NCBI GenBank assembly: GCA_903847405.1
Contig: CAINDP010000034.1
Coordinates: 32,517-96,516 of the forward strand
Length of the DNA stretch: 64,000 bases
Direction: 5' to 3'
Source of the DNA: an uncultured Myxococcales bacterium
GTDB lineage: Bacteria > Myxococcota_A > UBA9042 > DTJE01
Positions within the stretch are counted from its first letter, which is position 1; each line of letters begins with the position of its first letter. A program made the translations under genes and the position numbers. The notes beneath the pieces are model-generated. The model did not search any database. It had not been told where the DNA came from and was given only the letters and a program-made list of their open reading frames with translations. Below, one piece after another: positions 35,159 to 44,489 of this stretch.

Positions 35159-37210
35159 TCACGGCACGGCCGGCACCCCCTGCACCACCGGGAACTGCCG
35201 CAGGGTCCGGGCCACGAAGGGCGCCGGGTTCGTGACGTAGGGCCCGTACGCCCACTCCCAGTAGTCCTGGTTCAACTTCCGGTACCGCCACTCGGCTTCC
35301 ACGTTCAGCAGCCGGCCGCAGTCCGTCGCCAGGCGCATTTCGTAGGCGTCGATCCCGACCGCGCCCGGAAGGATTTCGCGGTCCAGGACCTTTTCGCGGA
35401 TCTGCCAGACCCGGTTGTGCGTCAGGACGTGACCGTCCATGCCGATCACCTGGCCGCCCATCTGGTGGCTGCCCGCCTGCACCTGGTTCGCCGCGTCCAG
35501 CCCGCCGCTTTCGAACAGCAGCCGGCCCGTTTCGTCGGTCACCCGCACCGCCAGCCACACTTCCTGGAGGTCCATTGCCGACGAGGGGAAGGCGTGGCCG
35601 ACCCCGACGTTCCGGGTCAGGACCCGGAAGGGGATCGTCGTCCCGGGCGCCAGGGGTCCGTCGAACTCCACCGTCATGTCCAGGTAGTCGAAGTCGCCCA
35701 GGCGCTCCACGTCGTCCCGCACGCGCGGAAAGACCTGGGTTCCGTAGGCGAAGCCCAGCGCGCGCTCCAGGAACTGGCCCTGCATCCAGCGTTCCGTCAG
35801 CCGCGCCACCTGCGGCGTGCCCAGCAGCGCCGGGATCACCGTGTTCGATCCCAGGAACAGGTGGTTTTTCGCGCGGCCCGACAGTTCCAGGTCGCTGCGG
35901 GGCTCCATGTGGCACTGGACGCAGGTCCGGCCCTGGACGACCCCCCGCAACTGCAGGTGGTGGCAGGCCATGCAGAAGCGGTCCTCGGATTGCAGCGGGT
36001 TCTTGAACGCGCGGCCGTGGGCGCGGACGTTCAGGCGGATCAGCAACCCCGTCAGCAGGTCCATGTCCCCGCCCGCCCGCTCGGCGTCCAGGAACATCGA
36101 GAGGTGGTCCGCGGGCAGGTCGATGGAATAACTGGACTTCCGCGGGTCCTCGGACTGCGAGACGTCGGAAATGACGTGGCAGAACACGCAGGACATGTTT
36201 TCGCGCTGCACGTAGTCCTCGGTGCGGCCGCCCCCGGTGAACAGCACGGTCGGCGTGTGGCAGCCGGCGCACAGCACCTGGTTGGGACGCCCGATCTCGG
36301 TGGCCAGGAGGGCCAGGTTCTTCTGCAGGTGCGGCGTGGCGTACGAGGCATGGTGGACCGAGTTCCGGTGATCCTCCAGCAGGTCGGCGTGGCACTGGTC
36401 CGTCGCCCCGCAACTGGCGCTGATGTCCACCCACCGGGCGTCGATCGGGAACGGCACGACGTCGCGCTCCTCGGGCAGGCGCCGTTCCAGGGGGATCGTG
36501 GACAGGTGGACCGTCGCCTCCCGGGCCGCCGGAGCGGGCTGCCACAGCCGGCCGATCCCGTTGACCGCCGACGGGACCCCGACCGCCAGCGCGGCCGCCA
36601 CGCCCACCGCAAGGGCCAGTTCCCGGACCCGGCCGCGCACCCCGCCGACCAGCGCCAGGAAGCCGACGAGGGCGGCGAGGCCCCCGGCGACGGAGTGGAA
36701 GTACAGGACCACCGCCAGCGACCGGCCGCCCCCCAGGACCAGGAACGACATCCCCGAAACCAGCGCCATGCTCCACGCGGCCAGACCGGCCGCCTGGGCG
36801 CCGGTCCCGGGAACGTCCAGACCCGACAGATCCACGCGCCGGCCCCGGACGAACAGGACCAGGCAGGCGGCCGCCATCAGGGCAAACAGCCGCCCCGAAA
36901 AGACGTTCACCTCGTCGGCCGTGAAGTAGGGGTAAGGGAACACCCGGAAGCACCCCAGGGTGACCAGGGCGGCGAAGGCCAGCAGCAGTTCCGGCGACAG
37001 GCCCGGCGTGTGCGAAACCAGGTCCGCCGACGCCTTGCGGATCGCCCAGGCCGCCACCCCGATCCCCAGCAGCGGGTGCAGCAGCAGGTTCAGACGGAAG
37101 TAGGGGCTCCATGAGGCGGACACCACGTTCAGCAGGCCGGACAGAACGACCAGCAGGAACGCCGCCTTCCATCCCCAGGCGACCCAGGCCCGCAACAGGC
37201 GCTGCTTCAT
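35159..37210 (-). CDS. Membrane-anchored multiheme cytochrome c, P2
   Basis: 683 residues. Same plan as P1: several membrane helices with His45 (NLLLHPLLG) and His172 (LYFHSVAGG), then CGATDQCH (267-274, CX5CH) and four canonical sites CAGCH (314), CVFCH (341), CMACH (413) and CVQCH (430). A C-terminal beta-type domain follows with HAFPSSAMDL, HQMGGQVIG, VWQIREKVLDREI and YRKLNQDYWEW. The closest relative in the window is P1, sharing the helix, haem and tail motifs in the same order. Its ATG overlaps the P3 stop (ATGA), so it is the last gene of radical SAM-P3-P2. Probable periplasmic-facing electron carrier. Confidence 0.88.
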   Translation of the reverse strand: MKQRLLRAWVAWGWKAAFLLVVLSGLLNVVSASWSPYFRLNLLLHPLLGIGVAAWAIRKASADLVSHTPGLSPELLLAFAALVTLGCFRVFPYPYFTADEVNVFSGRLFALMAAACLVLFVRGRRVDLSGLDVPGTGAQAAGLAAWSMALVSGMSFLVLGGGRSLAVVLYFHSVAGGLAALVGFLALVGGVRGRVRELALAVGVAAALAVGVPSAVNGIGRLWQPAPAAREATVHLSTIPLERRLPEERDVVPFPIDARWVDISASCGATDQCHADLLEDHRNSVHHASYATPHLQKNLALLATEIGRPNQVLCAGCHTPTVLFTGGGRTEDYVQRENMSCVFCHVISDVSQSEDPRKSSYSIDLPADHLSMFLDAERAGGDMDLLTGLLIRLNVRAHGRAFKNPLQSEDRFCMACHHLQLRGVVQGRTCVQCHMEPRSDLELSGRAKNHLFLGSNTVIPALLGTPQVARLTERWMQGQFLERALGFAYGTQVFPRVRDDVERLGDFDYLDMTVEFDGPLAPGTTIPFRVLTRNVGVGHAFPSSAMDLQEVWLAVRVTDETGRLLFESGGLDAANQVQAGSHQMGGQVIGMDGHVLTHNRVWQIREKVLDREILPGAVGIDAYEMRLATDCGRLLNVEAEWRYRKLNQDYWEWAYGPYVTNPAPFVARTLRQFPVVQGVPAVP

Positions 37211-38754
37211 GGGACGACGCCCTCCCTGCCCGCCGGGGGCGTGACGGCCGGGGGCGTGACGGCCGGGGGCGTCGCGACCGGGGGCCTCGCCCGCTCGGGC
37301 GGCAGCCAGCGCAGGGCAAAGCCGTGGTCGGGCAGCGGGGATCCGGGCTTTTCGGTGTCAGCGTCCTCCGACCGGGGCATGTGGCACGTCACGCAGCCCG
37401 ACCCGCCCCGGCACGCCGGGGTCATCCGGGGCTGCTGGTGGTACGGCCGGGAAATCCACTCGGGGGGGGTTCCCTCGGGGTCGTACCCCGGGACCGGCCG
37501 GAAGCGGTGGCAGGCGATGCACACGCGATCGTCCTTGTAGTCCGGGCTGTCGAAGTCGCTGCGGTGTTCCGGGAGGAAGGGGATCACCGACCAGCTTTCG
37601 GCCGTGATGCGTCCGTAGTATTCGGGATATCGGAACGCCAGGGCGCCGTTGGCCGGCACGTCCTCCAGGGCGCGCAGGCCGTGGCACACCAGGCACGAGA
37701 TGCCTTCCCGCCGGCCGTCGGGGCTGGACAGCCCCTTCGCGAAATCGACCTGGCCGGAGTACAGCGATATCGGGTCGTGGCAGCCCGCGCAGACCCGGCC
37801 GAAGGCCACGCCACGGGTCCGCACCGCGGCCTCCAGATCGCGCCGGTACCGCCAGGTCACCGAGTTGCGATGGGCCGAATCGCGCCATTGGCTGAGCACG
37901 ATGGGGTGGCACCAGTCCTCGGCGCCGCATCCCGCGGACTGCCCCAGGAACTGGCTGCGGATATAGCCGCCTTCCGCCAGGCGGGCGGGGCTGGGCGCCA
38001 GGTCGACCACGCCGGGCAGGGCCCGCTGGTCCGGCGGCGCGACCAGGTTCCACACCCCGGAATCGATCGGCAGCAGCGCGAAGCCGACGGTCACGGCCCC
38101 GGCGACGACCACCGCTGCGGCCGTGCGGGCCCAGGTCAGGCGATCCAGGATCCGGAACGGACGGACGTCGGCCGGCGCGGCGCCGTTCCGCCTGCGGCGC
38201 AGCGACATCCCGATGTGCACCAGGACCAGCGGCGTACCGACGACCAGCAGCGCCGCATGGGTCGGCAGCAACTGCCCCTTGATCGCCAGGAGCCCCATCA
38301 GGGCGCCGGCCCACAGGGACGCCTTCAGCAGCATCCACCCGAAGCGGGTCACCCCGGGCAGCCACCGCGGCGCGTCGGTCCAGACGCTGCGGACGTGCAG
38401 GAACAGGTACGGGACGAACACCAGCAGGAAGAACCGTCCCGCCAGCATGTGCAGCATCCGCAGCCGGAACCCGGCCGGTTCGTACCGGGGGACCAGCATG
38501 GGCGCCACGGCCGACACGCTCAGCACCAGGAACAGGACGAAGGTGACGAACAGCATCGCCTGCGCCAGGCGCGGCCGGGCAGGCGACGCGAACCCGTAGA
38601 GGGCCCCGATGAACAGCGCCGCGTTCAGCGGCATGTCGATCAGGAAGTACGACCCCAGCACGAAGGCGCCCCCCAGGAACAGGGCGTCGATCGCGCCGAT
38701 GCCGAAGAACAGGTCGAACAGGATCTTCTTGCCGACCCGGCGTGTCGTCGTCAT
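37207..38754 (-). CDS. Membrane-anchored multiheme cytochrome c, P3 (short form)
   Basis: 515 residues from the ATG at 38754, which overlaps the stop of the upstream radical SAM gene (ATGA); another ATG lies 6 bases upstream. The membrane part has LHMLAGRFFLL (His102) and LVHIGMSL (His180). CGAEDWCH (276-283) is again CX5CH; canonical CAGCH (322), CLVCH (354), CIACH and CVTCH follow, the last just after a CRGGSGC stretch. Unlike P1, P2, P4 and P5 it lacks the C-terminal HxFP domain and ends in a repeated ATPPAVTPP tail (37230-37280). Its position between a B12-type radical SAM gene and P2 suggests a shared pathway. Confidence 0.85.
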   Translation of the reverse strand: MTTTRRVGKKILFDLFFGIGAIDALFLGGAFVLGSYFLIDMPLNAALFIGALYGFASPARPRLAQAMLFVTFVLFLVLSVSAVAPMLVPRYEPAGFRLRMLHMLAGRFFLLVFVPYLFLHVRSVWTDAPRWLPGVTRFGWMLLKASLWAGALMGLLAIKGQLLPTHAALLVVGTPLVLVHIGMSLRRRRNGAAPADVRPFRILDRLTWARTAAAVVVAGAVTVGFALLPIDSGVWNLVAPPDQRALPGVVDLAPSPARLAEGGYIRSQFLGQSAGCGAEDWCHPIVLSQWRDSAHRNSVTWRYRRDLEAAVRTRGVAFGRVCAGCHDPISLYSGQVDFAKGLSSPDGRREGISCLVCHGLRALEDVPANGALAFRYPEYYGRITAESWSVIPFLPEHRSDFDSPDYKDDRVCIACHRFRPVPGYDPEGTPPEWISRPYHQQPRMTPACRGGSGCVTCHMPRSEDADTEKPGSPLPDHGFALRWLPPERARPPVATPPAVTPPAVTPPAGREGVVP

Positions 38755-40250
38755 GGACATCCGGCGGAGGTCCCCTTTCCAGCGCGGCGAGCGCGCTCCC
38801 ACGCGCCCAGCACCCACTGCATCAGGTCCCGCTCGACCAGGCCCCGGAAGAAGAAATGGCGGGTGCGGAAGCGCGCGATCGGCCGGTACAGGCGGGCCAG
38901 CGCCACGGCCCAGGACGGCATCCCGTACTCGCCCGCCTTGTCGTCCAGGAACATGGACGTGAAGTACAGCGCCTCGTAGAAGCGCCGCCGGCCCAGATCC
39001 AGGTTCGCCGCCGAGTGATCGACTTCGGCCCAGGCCGCCAGCGTCCGGGGCGCCTCCATGCCCAGGGCCACGGCCTGGTCGAACATGTCGGTGCCCGGGT
39101 ACGGCGAGAAGTTGTAGAAGGGCGAAATCCGGATGTTCGGGTTCAGGCGCAGCAGTTCCAGGGCCAGTTCGACGGTCTGGCGCACGTCCTCGTCGGTTTC
39201 CGAAGGCAGCCCGCACATGAAGCTGCAGTAGATGTTGATGGGATGGCCCGCCAGGCGGGTCGCGACCTCCCGCACGTCCTCGACGGTGCCGGTCTTGCGC
39301 ACCAGCGTGCGGATCCGCGGGGAGCCCGACTCGATCCCGACGCTCATCCGGGTGCAGCCCGCGGCGACCAGGAGGTCCAGTTCGGCGACGGTCAGGTGCT
39401 TCAGCCCCAGGATGTCGATCCCCTGGACCTGCCAGGTGATCCCCAGGGGCTGGATTCCCGCGGCGATGGCCATGGCCCGCGCCTTGTCGGCGAAGAACAT
39501 GTCGTCCACGAAATAGACGTCCCGGACCCCGTGCGACGCCACCAGGTGCCGGACCTGCTCCAGCGTCCGTTCGGCCGACAGCCCCCGCCAGCGCCGTCCG
39601 TTGAACACGCCGTTGTAGCAGTAGCCGCAACGAAACGGGCATCCCCGGGAGCTCTGCAGGTAGATGGAGCGCCGTCCCTTGTAGGTCGGCTGGTACCGGG
39701 CCACGTCCACGAGGTGCCACGGGGGGGTCGGCAGTTCGTCGAGGTTTTCGATCAGTTCCGGCGGCGACCCGTGGACCCCGTCGGCGTCCTTCCACCAGAC
39801 CCCGGGGATCCCCACAGGTGCCTTCCCCTCGGCGACGGCCCGGGCCAGGGCGGGCAACGTGTATTCGCCTTCGCCCTGGACGACGAAGTCGGCGCGAGGG
39901 TCCTGCAGGGTCGTTTCGGCGGGCAGAAGGCTGGGATGGACGCCGCCCCAGGCGATCGGGACCTCGGGCCGGGCGGCCCGCACCACGTCGCACATGTCCA
40001 GGGCGCTGCGGATCATCGGCCCGGTGAACGCCGTCACGCCCACCAGCAGCGGCGCGGGGTCCAGTTCGGCCCGCAGGCGTTCCTGCCAGTCGGCCCCGTG
40101 GATGCGTCGATCGAAAATCCGGACGTCCCAGTCGCGGACGGCCACCGACGCCGCGTGCAGCAGCGACAGGGGAAGGGCGGGACTGGAACGCATCCCGTCC
40201 CACTCGCCCACGGCGGGCTGAAGCAGCAGGATTCGCGGACGCGCGCTCAT
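38751..40250 (-). CDS. B12-binding-domain radical SAM protein
   Basis: 499 residues. N-terminal cobalamin-binding-type Rossmann domain (RILLLQPAVG start, VGVTAFTGPMI, PIAWGGVHPSLLP, DFVVQGEGE) without the DxHxxG His, as in the BchE/anaerobic-cyclase branch. The radical SAM motif is Cys204-x3-Cys208-x2-Cys211 (CPFRCGYC), followed by YFVDDMFF and a GIESGSPRI segment. The C-terminus contains FYEALYFTSMFL. Such enzymes methylate, cyclise or rearrange unactivated carbons in lipids, pigments and natural products; the substrate here is unknown. First gene of the unit that continues into P3 and P2. Confidence 0.9.
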   Translation of the reverse strand: MSARPRILLLQPAVGEWDGMRSSPALPLSLLHAASVAVRDWDVRIFDRRIHGADWQERLRAELDPAPLLVGVTAFTGPMIRSALDMCDVVRAARPEVPIAWGGVHPSLLPAETTLQDPRADFVVQGEGEYTLPALARAVAEGKAPVGIPGVWWKDADGVHGSPPELIENLDELPTPPWHLVDVARYQPTYKGRRSIYLQSSRGCPFRCGYCYNGVFNGRRWRGLSAERTLEQVRHLVASHGVRDVYFVDDMFFADKARAMAIAAGIQPLGITWQVQGIDILGLKHLTVAELDLLVAAGCTRMSVGIESGSPRIRTLVRKTGTVEDVREVATRLAGHPINIYCSFMCGLPSETDEDVRQTVELALELLRLNPNIRISPFYNFSPYPGTDMFDQAVALGMEAPRTLAAWAEVDHSAANLDLGRRRFYEALYFTSMFLDDKAGEYGMPSWAVALARLYRPIARFRTRHFFFRGLVERDLMQWVLGAWERARRAGKGTSAGCP

Positions 40251-40329
40251 CGCAACCCGGGGGAAGGACCGCGCTACTCTACTGAAATCCCGGACCGCGG
40301 GCAACCGGGCGCCCGGGGCCCGGGACGTG

Positions 40330-40358
40330 TCGACGGCCCCCGGATTTCCCACTAGAAT
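40330..40358 (+). promoter_or_regulatory. Probable promoter for the YdjM-like gene
   Basis: -35-like TCGACG, 17 bp, -10 TAGAAT, 24 bp before the ATG. Confidence 0.45.
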
Positions 40359-40382
40359 CCCGGGCGGACGGCGAGGCGCTGC

Positions 40383-41435
40383 ATGGATTTCGTGACCCAC
40401 ATGGCAACCGGGGCGCTGGTGGCCCAGAGCGTCTGCCCTCCCGAGCACCGCTGGGCCTTCGCCCTGGTGGGGGCCGGGGCCGCCGTGGTGCCCGACATCG
40501 ACTTCGTCGCCCGGCTGGGGAAGAACGACCTGTCGTTCCTGAAGAACCACCGAGGCCTGACCCACTCGCTGCTGGCGATCCCGATCATCGCGACGGCGGC
40601 CGCGGCCAGCGGGAACCTTCTGTTCGACGCGCCCTTCTGGCCCCTGGCGGCGACGTGCGTCCTGGCGGCCTTCTCGCACCTGGTCCTGGACGTGACGACG
40701 CACGCGTCGGGCATCGCCTGGCTGTGGCCGCACAGGAAACGCCTGACCTGGTCCCTGTTCATCGGGCTGAACCCGCTGACCTCCTCGGCCCGCTGCAGCG
40801 AACGGCGCGTCGGCACCTGCGTGCGATGCTCCATGCACAGCGCGATCCTGAACCCCTTCGTGGCCCTGGTCCTGGCGGGCTTCCTGGCAAGCCTGGCGGC
40901 CCCCTCCTGGGCGCTGGCCAGCCGGATCAGCCTGGGCGTTGCCGCGCTGTACCTGGGGGCCGTCGGATGGATCCGCTGGCGCGCGTCCCGGTTGCTGCGC
41001 AAATCCCTGGGCGACGACGGGGCCGGCGGCGCGATCGAGGTCCTGCGGGCGTTCCCGGCCGGTTTCAGCCCGATGCGCTGGCTGGGCCTGGTCGGCACCG
41101 ATCGCGGCGTGCGCCTGTTCGACGTGAACGCCCTGACCGGACGGGTCGAACCGCGGTCGGACATGCCGCCCTCGGAGGACAGCCCGGTCGTGCAGGCGAC
41201 GCTGGACACGGCCACGGTCCGGGAGTTCCTGGGCCAGGCGATGCACCCGTACGCCCGGTCCTACGCGGTCGCCGGGGGCTCGGTGGTCATCTGGCGCGAC
41301 CTGGCCCTGGCCTTTTCGCCGGTGGTCAGCCTGTATACCGCACGCGTGGTTCTGGACGGGCAGCGGCGGGTCGTGGCCGAACGCTTCCTGGAGCGCTGGG
41401 CCGTGCCGCCCGATACGAGGACGCTGGCTCCCTGA
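40383..41435 (+). CDS. YdjM/DUF457-type metal-dependent membrane hydrolase-like protein
   Basis: 350 residues. The N-terminal ~190 residues match the YdjM family: MDFVTHMATGALVAQ, PDIDFVARLG, HRGLTHSLLAIP and SHLVLDVTTHASG. These conserved His/Asp positions are thought to bind metal at the membrane. Helices follow to about residue 200. The last ~140 residues form a soluble domain of no recognised family. Function of the family is unsettled (membrane-bound hydrolase). It stands alone between two leftward radical SAM units, so its link to the locus is uncertain. Confidence 0.8.
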   Translation: MDFVTHMATGALVAQSVCPPEHRWAFALVGAGAAVVPDIDFVARLGKNDLSFLKNHRGLTHSLLAIPIIATAAAASGNLLFDAPFWPLAATCVLAAFSHLVLDVTTHASGIAWLWPHRKRLTWSLFIGLNPLTSSARCSERRVGTCVRCSMHSAILNPFVALVLAGFLASLAAPSWALASRISLGVAALYLGAVGWIRWRASRLLRKSLGDDGAGGAIEVLRAFPAGFSPMRWLGLVGTDRGVRLFDVNALTGRVEPRSDMPPSEDSPVVQATLDTATVREFLGQAMHPYARSYAVAGGSVVIWRDLALAFSPVVSLYTARVVLDGQRRVVAERFLERWAVPPDTRTLAP

Positions 41436-41447
41436 ACCCGCCGGGGC

Positions 41448-42830
41448 TCAGGACTTCCTGGGCGCGCCGGGACCGGCGGCGGGGGCCCGCAGTCGCCGCA
41501 GCCACCCACGTTCCGCGCGGCCGTTCACCAGGGAGCGCCACAGGCCGGTCCCGGACACCGCCAGGTCGCGCAGATCCTTCCCGTCCGCCCCGCGCAGCAC
41601 CTGCCACAGCCAGCGGACGTCGGAGTAGTAGGCCAGGTACATCAGGTTGCGGGCGGCCAGGGTCCACCGCTCCGGGTCGGGCCCGAACCCCGGCGACCGG
41701 GCGCCATCGAAGTCGCTGCCCTGGCGCACCGTGGCCACGTTGAACGAAACGTAGTCGGGCCGCAGCCGTGCGGCCAGGCGGTAGGTCCGCAGCAGCGTCG
41801 TCGGCGTTTCGCCGGGCAGACCCAGCACGAAGTGGCCGCCCACCTTCAGCCCCGCGGCCTTGCACGTCCGCACCGCCGACTCCAGGACCGCGTCGTCCAG
41901 GTTCTTCCCGTAGGTGCGCCGCAGGTCCCGGTCGCCGCTTTCCAGGCCGATCTGCACCAGCCGGCATCCCGCGCCCGCCATCGCCCGGACCAGGGGCGGG
42001 TCCAGGCAGTCCGCCCGGGCATAGGCGTGCCAGGTCAGGCCGGACCGCTGCAGCGCCGCGCAGACCGCCAGGGAGTGGCCCCGGACGGCGCCGAAGGACA
42101 TGTCCTTCACGAAGACGTGGCGGAACCCCCACCGCTGCATGGCCTCCAGTTCCTGAACGACGTTCGCGATGTCCCGCAGGCGGTGCCCCGAGGCCCCCGA
42201 GTTGCAGAACCGGCAGCGGTACGGGCAGCCGAAGTCCGTCATGACCGTGGCGAAGCGCACGCCGCCCAGCAGCGGCATCCGGTACGCGTCCCCCGGGAAC
42301 GCGAGGTGCCGGGGGACGGGCATCCGGAAGGACGCCTGCCGGCGCGGCATCGAGGCGCCCGGGGCCGCGGCGTCCCCGCGAAGGAACAGGCCCGGCAGCG
42401 CCCCCCGTTCACCCAGAACATGTCGGGCCAGGGCGTCGCCGACGAAATCCTTCAGGACGCCTTCGACCCCCGGATGCCCGGCCAGGTAGGCCGCCGGGTC
42501 CGCGCAGGCAGCCTCACCGGAAACGATCAGCCGCCGCGTCCCCAGCGCCGCCATGAACGCGTCGTCTTCCGGCGCCGACAGGGGCGAGGTCAGCAGGTAG
42601 ACCAGCGCCGGGTCGCATTCCGAAACGCGCCGCAGGCACTCCTCGACGGACAGGCGCTCGGCGATGGCGTCGATGACCTGGAAGCCGATGCCGTGATGGT
42701 CCAGCCACCCGGTCTGGGCCAGGAGGTCGATGGGCTGCCACAGGTAGCCGGCCTTGGCGACCGACGAACACCAATAGTCCCGCAGGATGGACGCGGGCCA
42801 GGGAGGATTCAGCAGCAGGACGGGGGTCAT
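41448..42830 (-). CDS. Radical SAM protein with degenerate B12-type N-domain
   Basis: 460 residues. The N-terminus has the VLLLNPPWP opening and Rossmann-like alternation of B12-type radical SAM proteins, but the usual GGPHPS segment is replaced by VSGEAACADP, so cobalamin binding is doubtful. The radical SAM motif is Cys202-x3-Cys206-x2-Cys209 (CPYRCRFC), then FVKDMSFG, LVQIGLESGDRDL and VLGLPGETPTTLL. Substrate unknown. The ATG at 42830 overlaps the stop of the next radical SAM gene upstream (ATGA); the pair is read leftward from 44230. Confidence 0.85.
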   Translation of the reverse strand: MTPVLLLNPPWPASILRDYWCSSVAKAGYLWQPIDLLAQTGWLDHHGIGFQVIDAIAERLSVEECLRRVSECDPALVYLLTSPLSAPEDDAFMAALGTRRLIVSGEAACADPAAYLAGHPGVEGVLKDFVGDALARHVLGERGALPGLFLRGDAAAPGASMPRRQASFRMPVPRHLAFPGDAYRMPLLGGVRFATVMTDFGCPYRCRFCNSGASGHRLRDIANVVQELEAMQRWGFRHVFVKDMSFGAVRGHSLAVCAALQRSGLTWHAYARADCLDPPLVRAMAGAGCRLVQIGLESGDRDLRRTYGKNLDDAVLESAVRTCKAAGLKVGGHFVLGLPGETPTTLLRTYRLAARLRPDYVSFNVATVRQGSDFDGARSPGFGPDPERWTLAARNLMYLAYYSDVRWLWQVLRGADGKDLRDLAVSGTGLWRSLVNGRAERGWLRRLRAPAAGPGAPRKS

Positions 42831-44230
42831 CGCAGCCACCGGACCACCCGCCGCGCGATCTGCAGCGCGTGATCCCGCGAACGGACCTGGGCCAGCAGTC
42901 GCACCATCCGGGAGGGCCGCAGGTAGAACCGGAAGAAGGCCGACCGGTGCAGCGCCTTCAGTTCGCCCGGCGCCAGGCTGGCCGGGGAGTAGGCGACCTC
43001 GGCGAAGGTGGCCGCGTTCCAGTCCACCGTGTCCATCCGTCCCTCGGCCGCGACCTCGTCCCAACTGGCCGTGCCGGGCAGGGGATGGAACAGCATGAAG
43101 TGGGCGAAATCCAGGGGCAGGTCCAGGGCCAGCCGGGTGGTCGCCAGGATTTCGTCCCGGGTTTCGCCCGGGAAGCCCAGCACGAAGAACCCCCGCGTTT
43201 CGATCCCCTCCTCGGCCAGCAGGGCGATCTGGCGCCGGACGCCGTCGATCGTCAGGCCCTTGCGCAGGTTCCCCAGCACCCGCGCCACGCCGGATTCGAT
43301 CCCGATGGCGACCGAGTAGCAGCCCGCCTGGCGCATGTGGCGCAGCAGGGCCCGGTCCAGGCGATCCAGGCGCACCCCGTTCGGGAGGCACCAGTGGATG
43401 CGGAACGGCAGCGACAGAAGGCCGTCACAGAGGGCGTGCACGTACGAAACGTCCCAGGTGAGGTTGTCGTCCACGAAGGCGATTTCCCGGACCCCGAACT
43501 CGTCGTGGAGACGGCGGATTTCGTCCAGGACCTGCGCGACCGGGCGATACCGGACGGTCCGGCCGTGGATCAGGCTGCCCGCGCAGAAGCTGCACGAGTA
43601 GGGGCACCCGCGGGAGGCTGAAACCGGCGCGACGGGGGCCTCCCGGTAGAAGGCCCCGTGAGGGCTGGCGGGATAGGTCCGGGGATCCAGCAGGTCCCAC
43701 CGGGGCATCGCCGCGGTCTGCAGGTCCGTGACGCACCGGGGATTCGCCGTGACGTGCCCCGCGGGGTCGCGCCAGACCAGCCCGGGAATCGCAGCGAACC
43801 CGTCGATCGCGGGCGCGCTGCGGGCCCCGCCGCGCCCTTCCAGGGCATCCAGCAGCATCGGCAGCCCGTTTTCGGCCTCGCCCTGGAACGCGAAATCGAT
43901 GGCCGGCCCCAGCAGATCCATCGTTTCGACGGGGCACACGGACGGATGGGGCCCGCCCACGATCAGCCAGACGTCGGGCAGCGCGGCCCGGACGGCGCGC
44001 AGGCAGTCGCCGGCGACCTGGGACCCGAAGGTTCCCATCTGGACGCCGACCACGTCGGCCCGGAACGCCTTGACGGCCTCCACCAGGCCCGACGTCCCCA
44101 GCCCCAGGCGGATGCAGTCCAGGATCCCGACGTCGTGAGGGGCGTGCACGGCTGCGGCAAGGAACCCCAGTCCCAGCGGGGGCTGGATGGAATCGGTGCG
44201 TTCCTTCGCCTTGACCAGGAGGATTCGCAT
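42827..44230 (-). CDS. B12-binding-domain radical SAM protein
   Basis: 467 residues. It starts at MRILLVKAKERTDSIQPPLGLGFLAA, a standard B12-domain opening, and keeps VGVQMGTFG, LIVGGPHPSVCP and FAFQGEAE. Radical SAM cysteines are Cys209, Cys213 and Cys216 (CPYSCSFC). FVDDNLTWD, SVAIGIESG and VLGFPGETRDEI follow. The end has FFRFYLRPSRMVRLL, also seen in the protein at 59154, so the two are probably close paralogues. First gene of a two-gene unit with the degenerate-domain protein; preceded by a strong promoter. Confidence 0.9.
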   Translation of the reverse strand: MRILLVKAKERTDSIQPPLGLGFLAAAVHAPHDVGILDCIRLGLGTSGLVEAVKAFRADVVGVQMGTFGSQVAGDCLRAVRAALPDVWLIVGGPHPSVCPVETMDLLGPAIDFAFQGEAENGLPMLLDALEGRGGARSAPAIDGFAAIPGLVWRDPAGHVTANPRCVTDLQTAAMPRWDLLDPRTYPASPHGAFYREAPVAPVSASRGCPYSCSFCAGSLIHGRTVRYRPVAQVLDEIRRLHDEFGVREIAFVDDNLTWDVSYVHALCDGLLSLPFRIHWCLPNGVRLDRLDRALLRHMRQAGCYSVAIGIESGVARVLGNLRKGLTIDGVRRQIALLAEEGIETRGFFVLGFPGETRDEILATTRLALDLPLDFAHFMLFHPLPGTASWDEVAAEGRMDTVDWNAATFAEVAYSPASLAPGELKALHRSAFFRFYLRPSRMVRLLAQVRSRDHALQIARRVVRWLR

Positions 44231-44298
44231 CCCCGTCGAGCCCCCGTCGTTCCAATGGTCCCGCACGTACCCTGTGGATTCCGGTTTGCGCGCGGATG

Positions 44299-44327
44299 AC
44301 GGTACCAGCCCCGGCACGGGCTGTCAA
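44299..44327 (-). promoter_or_regulatory. Promoter for the paired radical SAM genes
   Basis: Minus-strand perfect -35 TTGACA (44327-44322), 17 bp, -10 TACCGT (44304-44299); leader about 60 nt. It lies in the 259-bp gap shared with the divergent aminotransferase, for which only a weak TGCTACCCT extended -10 at 44422-44430 is visible. Confidence 0.6.
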
Positions 44328-44489
44328 CGCGCCCCGGGGTCTGGTTTCCCAATGGCATCGGGGACATCCTCGCTTCCGGCGGGGTGCCCCTGCGGGACCT
44401 TCTGGACGCCGGTCCCGGTCGTGCTACCCTTTCCCCCGGACGACGGATCCCAGACACCCCCGGTGCCGCATCCGGGGCGGGAGTGCGCA

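Noticed and set aside
37360..37410. A further haem site CRGGSGC in P3
   Set aside because: It lacks the His after the second Cys; the canonical CVTCH that shares its last Cys is the site counted.
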